DNA from: Plazaster borealis
Lineage: Eukaryota > Echinodermata > Asteroidea > Forcipulatida > Labidiasteridae
Length of the DNA: 64,000 nt
NCBI GenBank assembly: GCA_021014325.1
Contig: CM037460.1
Location: forward strand, 21,110,044-21,174,043
Direction: 5' to 3'
Numbering within the stretch: position 1 is the first letter of the stretch; every line of letters starts with the position of its first letter. This document shows, piece after piece, positions 48,401 through 57,400 of this stretch. The translations under genes and the position numbers were made by a program. Below the pieces are notes generated by a model. It worked only from the letters and a program-made list of their open reading frames with translations, made no database searches and had not been told where the DNA came from.

Positions 48401-51400
48401 GCAGAGTCTTTCTCGAAGGCTAAATGACAAGACAACACACATGAACAGGTATATAAGTGTAACAAAAGCAGTCAAGTGGAAATACATGAATAGAGGCAGA
48501 GAGGAAACAGACAAGGCAAGGGGTAACGATGAATAGGGAGACAGAGGGGGGGGGGCTTGGAGGGTTGTAATTTTATCAACATTATTTGATTGGTATGTTT
48601 CAAGGTTTTTCTTTCTTAAAAGAATTCCGTCAACATTGTTTGTTGGTTTGTTAAATATGCCATCTTGAAAACAAGCCAAAACCAAAACAACAACTCGGTT
48701 ACGGTTTGGTCAGAACAGCTGCGTCACCCCGGTTGAACCGAACAGACATAAATAACCGAAGCTCAAACATGTTTCTGGTAGGGGTCGCCAGAACTCGACC
48801 CTGTCGGTTCTGTTTGTGTAAACCAAACCAAACAGTGTCTTCGTATTGTCCTGTTGTGTCCACCACCTAAAAAAAGGCTAATTAAATTTGTGCCAGTTGG
48901 TTTTTATTGACAAGCTTAGGATGAGAGTAAATTCACTTCTCAAAACCCAATGACGATTCATACAAGTTTAATTGTCACCATTTGAAACATATATTTTCCA
49001 TTAGGTACATGAAAGGTAAATTTGGGGGCTAATGAAAATGACAATGATAATGATTGATGAAGACTGACAAAGCACCGGTATTCACCACAGAAACACTCAT
49101 GGCGCTGATATTCGCATTGTTTTTACGACAGGTACGCAGGGTTATGAAATATGAGACTTGTTTTATTGAGCACCAAGAAATTTTTACAAGTTGCTGTGGC
49201 ACATCCTGCATCCAACATGCCAGAAATAGCGCTGCAATCCTGACAATAAATTTATCTTTTTTTATAACCACATTACTTCGAAGTGAAATGATTCTCAAAA
49301 TGCTTTTTTCTATTAAAATCTGCTGTACTTATATCCAAGTAAGTTTTTATTGCCATTCATTTTAAGAGTGATTACCAAATGTATATCTTCCTTTTAAAGA
49401 GAACTTCTCGTCATGCTTTGATTAACAGGATCTCAAGCTGGCCAACAAAGTGATTCTGACGTCATTGCTAGCCTTCATCATGGTGGCTATGGGCTGTGTA
49501 GTCACCCCTGATGACTTCAAAAGAGTGGTAGGTGTATCTCTTTATTCATTTATCTTCAAATCTATCGATCTATTTATTTCAGCAGGTCGTGGCTGTGCGG
49601 TCAAGCGCACTGGACTCAAGATCTGAAGTTTCTGATCAGCAGAGTGTGGGTTCAAGTCCCAGTCTTGACACTTGTGTCCTTAAGCAAGACACTTAACCAT
49701 TATTGCTTCGTACTTGGGATGGGACATAAAGCTGTAGGTCCCGTGTGTTGCAGTGCTGTGTAATGCACATAAAAGAACCCAGTTACACTTATCGCTAAGA
49801 GAAGGGGTTTGCTCGGTGTTTTCTTGCAGTGGCTGCTGAATGCGCCGCAGCACCTTATATAAACCCTTATGAGGTGCTACTTTAATGGTCTCATAATTCA
49901 AAAAACTCCAAAAACCTGTCTTGAAACAATAATAATAAGTGCTTTGAGACGCTTGTAGATAAAGCGCTATATAAAAACTAGTTATTCGGCTCGTCCAGCA
50001 CAGCTGATCATATTTTAGGCCCTCATTATATTATACAAATACTGGATGCATATGAGTGCATTATAGCAGAACATAATCACAAGATGAAATCTGGATTATT
50101 CCATTCCATTGAGTGAAATGAAAAAGCCAGATTTCACCAAGTGATTATTTTCTGTGACAGTTTACATGAATGAAATGCATTCAATATTTGTTATGTATAA
50201 CTCGCACATAGAAACTTGTCATTTGTTAATTATAAACACAAAATAGAAACAGAAACTCGCCCAACCCACACTCTGAAAATTCTATTTAAAAAAACACCTT
50301 CTAAACGATGTTTGTCTTAAAAGAAATTGTGGATAAATACGTCATCCGACGTGAAGTTTTTAGAGCATTTTTTCTGATTTCTTGCCATACAGGTTGTCAA
50401 GTACTTCTTGCCCAGTATATTTATGTTATTTTTTGCTCTTTTGGTCATGTTAATATACCTGTTATCATCTAAGGTTGGTTAAAAAGTGAGGAATTGTAAT
50501 TTTTGAAAATCCAACTAATTAATTAACCCCAACCTAATGAATAATTGTATTATTGTTTTCAGCTACGTCGCCCCTTTGGTGTGTTCATCGGATTCTGCTC
50601 CCAGTTTATTGTCCTCCCCCTGTCAGGGTTTGGTTTGGCCCATGCCTTGCATCTGAAACCTGGCTACGCATTGGGCGTCTTGGTCACTGTCACTTGCCCA
50701 GGGGGTGTCACCTCCAACTTGTACACCTTTTGGAGCGAGGGAGATGTTTGTCTCAGGTAAAATATGAAATATTAAAGCTATAGAAGAACACTGCATAATA
50801 CTTTGTATGGACACAAATAAGTTTCACTTTTGTTTGTGTACAGCTCATTGAGATAATAAGGTTACAAAATCTTAACCTGTGAGGATATGTTTGGTATAAT
50901 TGTTTGGTTTGAATGGACTCAAGAGTAATGTTTGATTTGTCATTAATGTTTGTGTTTGTGTCTTTACTGTTTGAATCAAGGCCAGTTTTAGATTCCCCAG
51001 TGTGATAATAAAGTGTTGATCTATCTATCTAAGAATCTATCTATCTATGTATTTTTTCTTTGGCTTTCAACAAACGCATACACCTGTTTCACAAATATTC
51101 ACACCATTTTTTTTGGAAGTTGCTTCCTCCTCCCCCACCCCCTTCTATTAGTGGCAGAAGCATATAAATGAGTGAATGCCTCCGGGAGGTTTCTAGAATG
51201 TGGAGAAAAAACATTGACTGTTTAGTATTTGCTTTCCTAATGACCCGATTCACCTGGCATTATCATCACAATAATCTTGGGTGTGCCGTTTTGGGAGTCA
51301 ATGTCCCTGTGTGTTATATAGTGTAGTGCGCATTTGAGGTGACGCGGCGTTTATCGGCGGATGTCGGACACTTCGTACCTTTGCCACTTCGTACCCTGGA

Positions 51401-54400
51401 CACTTCGTACCTTCGGGACACTTCGTACCGTAACCAAATTGGTCACTTCGTACCGTGGGCGGGGTACGAAGTGACCATCAGATGAGTCACTTCGTACCTT
51501 CAGTAAAATTATAAAAGTATATAACTGAATACATCATGAATTGTTATTAATGTCTAAAATGTGAAAGTCCTTGTCAGTGTGAAGTTTAAAATATCATAAT
51601 TTAATGTAACATTCGTGTGGATCAGCCATTCGTTCCAATTAGCCAGTAGAGGGCACCGCTCTGCTGGAAGTTTGTGAGCCCCGATCTCCTGGCGATGTTT
51701 ACGGATATATAGGTAGAGATGGAATACCGTTTTTTTAAAGTTGTTCTTAAGTTACATGCTTTCCGTCGGTATTAAGATTTATTTATTTTGATATTAGAAA
51801 CTTGATCTTGATCTTGGTCTTCAAGCTTGTTCTTGATTCTTGATTCTTGATCTTGAGTCGCCAATCTTGAAGTGACGTACTTTGTCCAGGAAGGCCAATT
51901 TATAGCAATGTATCATTACCTTGCTTCAGTGAACTTGCACGCTCCGCATTGGCTTTGGCGGCATGACAATGGGTGATTAGGTTCGTTATGTTTTGGCGGT
52001 GTTGTGTGTGTGGCGACATGACAATGACACGCGCTATTGGTTCTTTGATGTTTGCGGTATGCTGTTTTGCGGTGGTAATGGGTCATTAGCTGTAATGGGT
52101 CATTAGCTGTATTGGGTCATTAGCTGTTAATGTTCTGTTTACTATAACGCAATCTATTGATTACGTTACCCCCAGTTATAACGCAATCTATTGATTACGT
52201 TACCCCCAGTTTGCATAAACTCAACTCATCAATCACAAAGCGAAAAATAATCAGTGGACAAGTAAATAAATAAAACACCATTTGGGTTTGATTCGTTTTT
52301 ATTTCATAGCCTACATCACTATCAGTCAACATGTAAATAAATAAATCATTATTTGGGTTCGGTCAACATGTAAACAAATAAAACACCATTTGAGTTTAAT
52401 TCGGGTTTTTTCATACTCATCACCATCAGTCAACACGTAATTATTATTAAATAATTAATGCAATTAATGAAGTGTCTCAAGGGAAGGTACGAAGTGTCCA
52501 AGGTACGAAGTGTCCAAAGACACTTCGTACCTTCAAAAGGTACGAAGTGTCCAGGGTACGAAGTGGCAAAGGTACGAAGTGTCCTGACACCTTATCGGCT
52601 AATACCTGTTGACTCCCAAAATGGTTAGGTGACAGAGTCACCTTGCGTGCAAGGGGTTAATAAGTATAGCACATTGCATGGCTGTTTCAATGGGAGACCG
52701 TACGATTCTAAATGGCAGGAGACATACTCAGTAATTCTCCATTTTTAGCAAATTCTGAGCATGCACACGCTTCTGATAATAATAAATGAATATACTAGGG
52801 TGGTGTTCCAATAGACCTTATGCATTGATTATCCAGCCGCCATCTTAAGAGGTAAATCGATGACGAAACAATCGAAACGCTCAGATTTGTACGTGCGGCG
52901 CACATGATTGGCCAATGAACAACCTCCTTTTGACCAGACCTCTAGGCGAGGGCGCCCTACTGTTATGACATCATAAGGTCTATTGCAGTTGTGTGTCGCC
53001 AACATTGGGAAATGTTAGCAACAGATGACAAATGCATTTCTGAGATGTTTGCTGGCGCTTTAAAAGTGGCGCACATTTTTCAGATGGCAAAAGTTTAACG
53101 GGATGGCTCAGTGAGCCTCCTTATTGACATCGTTTGTGTGAGTTTAGTTCTCGTTTCTACTGAGCGCATGCAATAACTTCGTGCAAGCATAATGAGCCCA
53201 GGGCCCAATTTCATAAAGCATGTAAGGATAAAAATTTGCTAAGCACAGAAATATATTGCTTAGCAGAAATAGGATATCAGCCAAAATACCCTACAGTTTA
53301 CATTGCTGCGACTGGTACCCCACTCAATTCTTGCTTAGCAAAGATATTTGCTAAGCAGAATTATATGCTTAACAGCTTTATGAAGTTAGGCCCAGTTAGG
53401 TTTGCTGTCATCTAGCAGATCCCCAAAAGTTTTCTGTTGGGGTATAATTTTGACACTGATCGGAACCGTCTTCTCCCAACTTGGGATGGGCAATTATTAT
53501 TATTATTATTATTATTTATTCGGCCAAAATATGCAACAATCATACAGACAGCCATGAGAGTGAACGGATAATTCAACATAGAATAGGATAGGTAACTCTA
53601 ACAGGATGTCTAGTTTATAAATGAACAGACTGAAATTAATAAATGGGTTTAAAAATCAGGAGTAAGGGGCCGGGGATGGGAGAGAAGAGACTGGGTATGG
53701 GTGTAGAGAGCAAAAATTGAACGTCACAAAATTGAAAGTAACAATAATAAAGCAGCAATTGAACACGGGCTAATAATTAAAGGCAACATTCATCGTAAAG
53801 GCAAGAAAGAAACATGACAAAACAAACAAATCATTCTAAGATGGCCAGGATTAATGAAAACCGAACCTAATCACTGTGACTCAAGTGGCTATAGTAATCT
53901 TCAAATGGAACCTTATTAAATGAAAACTAAAAATCTGTAAAGAAATAAGAGGCTAATATGTATATAATATAAGAAGAATAAACATAACCTTGACAAGTCA
54001 ATCAGTCCACTTAATATTCAGATGGACAAGAACTCAGTTTGCACATTAAACAGACAACACTGTGAAGAACGAATATTTGAGTTGGGGGATGGTAAATATT
54101 AAGTAAACAATATAGATAGACAAAAATTAAATACCAAAAATGGCAACAATAATGTGTGAGCTACACAAACATGAAATGCATGCAACACTGAGCCAAACCA
54201 TATAAAACAAACAGATTGTAGGAGCAAAAACACACTCATTCAAGCTGTCACACAGTCAGACACTAAACACTGGTAAACAACCAATGGCACAGTTAATTAG
54301 ACAGGCAACAAGTGGAAAACAGGTACTGACCAACAATATAGGAATTGAACAAACAACCAAATAAATGACACTAACAGACAATCAATGAAGCAATCAAGTA

Positions 54401-57400
54401 AAGCTCCAGCAAGCAGGTTAACAAAAACAACAAATCAGCATATCAGGTGTAAACACATGCAAAGAAAAGTACATCTAAATATCATTGAAATGGTTACACA
54501 AGTACTTGTTGAAACATTTAAATGAATCTAGAATGGCCTACTTAAGGACCCATTGAGTGAGATTGACAATTTCTGCTCCATTACAAACAACCATTTCACT
54601 ATTCCACTTCCATTACTGACAGCATCACCATGACAGCCTTCTCAACCATCGTTGCCATGGGAATGATGCCTCTTAACCTGTTGATCTACTCCCGATCCTG
54701 GACAGATGATGGAGCCGTGATTCCTTACAGTAGCATCGTCATTGCCCTTGTGCTCATCCTGGTACCTGCCCTCATTGGTATGCTTATTAAGTACAAGAAG
54801 CCCTCCTGGTGCCCGATCATTACGAAGGTAAGCTATAGACCTTTGCATGCGTGGTCTTTTTTTCACTCAAATGCGTCCAGTCGATCGACTTGTCAAAATA
54901 GTTAATCAATGTTGAGCAGACAATGGGATTAATATTTATGTTTACAAAACAAATTACTGATGGCAGGTAAATTTCATTTTCCATTTTCTATTGTTTTCTC
55001 TACTAAGTGCAATTATTGATTAATTGGTTCACTGTAAAGAGAAATTATTCTCATATTGAACAATACCTACCGTTATCGTTGAACTACTTTCAATTTTCTA
55101 TTGTTTTCTCTACTAAGTGCAATTATTGATTAATTATTTCACTGTAAAGAGAAATTATTCTCATATTGAACAATACCTACCGTTATTGTTGAACTACTTT
55201 CAATTTTCTATTGTTTTCTCTACTAAGTGCAATTATTTATTAATTATCTCACTTCAAAGATAAGTTATTGTCATATTAAACAAAACCGACCGTCATTATT
55301 AAGTTACTCATTAACTGTGATTTAATTTGAGAATTTGACTGGAGAAACAGAGCTCCGGGGCTGGGTTGATGCAGTTGGACTAGCTAGTCAAACCACGCAG
55401 TGTTTGAGTGACATGTAGACATGAGTGACATGTAGACTGACTATGGTTAAGTCCAGTTGACTCCAGTCACCCACCAAAACTTGCTCTACCTGGTTTCCCT
55501 TACAAAATGGTGCAGTGGCATAACAGGTTCGATACATTAAATAGCCCCCCAAAAAAATAAAAAAAAAAAAAAGGATATATATATATAAAAATAAAGAAAA
55601 TAAGAAAACAAATTAATAACAAAATAATAAATATTTTGTTTTTAAAAATTATGTCTCTGCCCCAAGCTTGCTCCAAGCTTGCCCCCCCCCCCAATGAAAA
55701 TATCTGGTTTTGCCACACTGCCTCCATGTCATTCAAGGACTGAAGCTTTCTGGCAATGCTGGCCAGGGACAGAACAATTGAAAGGCAAACCCTGAACTGT
55801 TTTTAAAGGTATCGTACACGTTTGGTAATGACTCAAAACAAATATTAGCATAAAAACTTACTTGGTAACAAGCAACAGAGAGCTGTTGATAGTATAAAAC
55901 ATTGTAGGGAAGGACTCCCTCTGAAGTAACGTATTTTTTGAGAAAGAGGTAATTTCTCACTAAAATAATAAAAACTTCTTGCAAGAAGTTTTTATTCCTA
56001 TATCTGAAAGCACACAAATTTGTACAACAAGGGTGTTTTTTCTTTCATCATTTTCTTGCAACTTCGATGACCAATTGAGCCCAAATTTTCACAGGCTTGT
56101 TGTTTTATGCATATGTTGGGATACACGAAGTGAGAACACTGGTCTTTGACAATTTCCAAACGTGTACGATGCCTTTAAGTACACAATTATATCCGTTGAC
56201 ACTTAGTAGAACATCAGCAGTGGAGGAATGTTTGTTGGTATACACAAAGGCCGTGTCCGAATGGGCAGCTACAGCTACGGCTACGGCTACATTCCCGCAT
56301 CATCATGCATTGAAGAATAGGCATCCTTAGCAACACCCTTAGCAACACCCTTAGCAACACCCTTAGCAACAGCCGTAGCCGTAGCTGTAGTGGCCAATTC
56401 GGATACGGCCTAAGCAACCATTCTTTTGACACTTTAGAAAACAAATAGACACTTAATGTTATCTGGAAGGGGAAATTTATGAACCCAGATTCAATGCTAT
56501 CTGGTTTGTTATCAGTCACTGACTACAGCAATACAAGATGGCTTTTGTGAGGAGAGGTGAATAATCCGATAGCGAGATAAATGTCAAACAAGCTCTGTAG
56601 ACAGAAGCTTTTGTTATGTGGTCAAGTAGGTACTTGCTATGATGGATTGCACACTTGGAATGGTGTGTTCTCAGTTTGTATAGGACTATTCTGGAATAAC
56701 TGTTTTGCCATAATAGTTGTCGGTATTTAAGTTGACAACTCCATCCAACTGCAGTTTGTATAGGACTATTCTGGAATAACTGTTTTACCATAATATTTGT
56801 TGGTATTTAAGTTGACAACTCCATCCAACTGCAGTTTGTATAGGACTATTCTGGAATAACTGTTTTGCCATAATAGTTGTTGGTATTTAAGTTGACAACT
56901 CCATCCAACTGCAGTTTGTATAGGACTATTCTGGAATAACTGTTTTACCATAATATTTGTTGGTATTTAAGTTGACAACTCCATCCAACTGCAGTTTGTA
57001 TAGGACTATTCTGGAATAACTGTTTTGCCATAATAGTTGTTGGTATTTAAGTTGACAACTCCATCCAACTGCAGTTTGTATAGGACTATTCTGGAATAAC
57101 TGTTTTGCCATAATAGTTGTTGGTATTTAAGTTGACAACTCCATCCAACTGCAGTTTGTATAGGACTATTCTGGAATAACTGTTTTGCCATAATAGTTGT
57201 TGGTATTTAAGTTGACAACTCCATCCAACTGCAGTTTGTATAGGACTATTCTGGAATAACTGTTTTACCATAATATTTGTTGGTATTTAAGTTGACAACT
57301 CCATCCAACTGCAGTTTGTATAGGACTATTCTGGAATAACTGTTTTACCATAATATTTGTTGGTATTTAAGTTGACAACTCCATCCAACTGCAGTTTGTA

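Noticed and set aside
49054..49365. 103-residue frame upstream of SLC10 exon 2 as an extra exon
   Set aside because: Its second half is a MITE shared with 47185-47400. It has no SLC10 similarity and no splice sites in phase.
56516..57271. Repeated 61-residue - strand frames (MxKQLFQNSPIQTAVGW...)
   Set aside because: They are the 80-bp satellite read in translation. 80 is not a multiple of 3, so frames close after two units.
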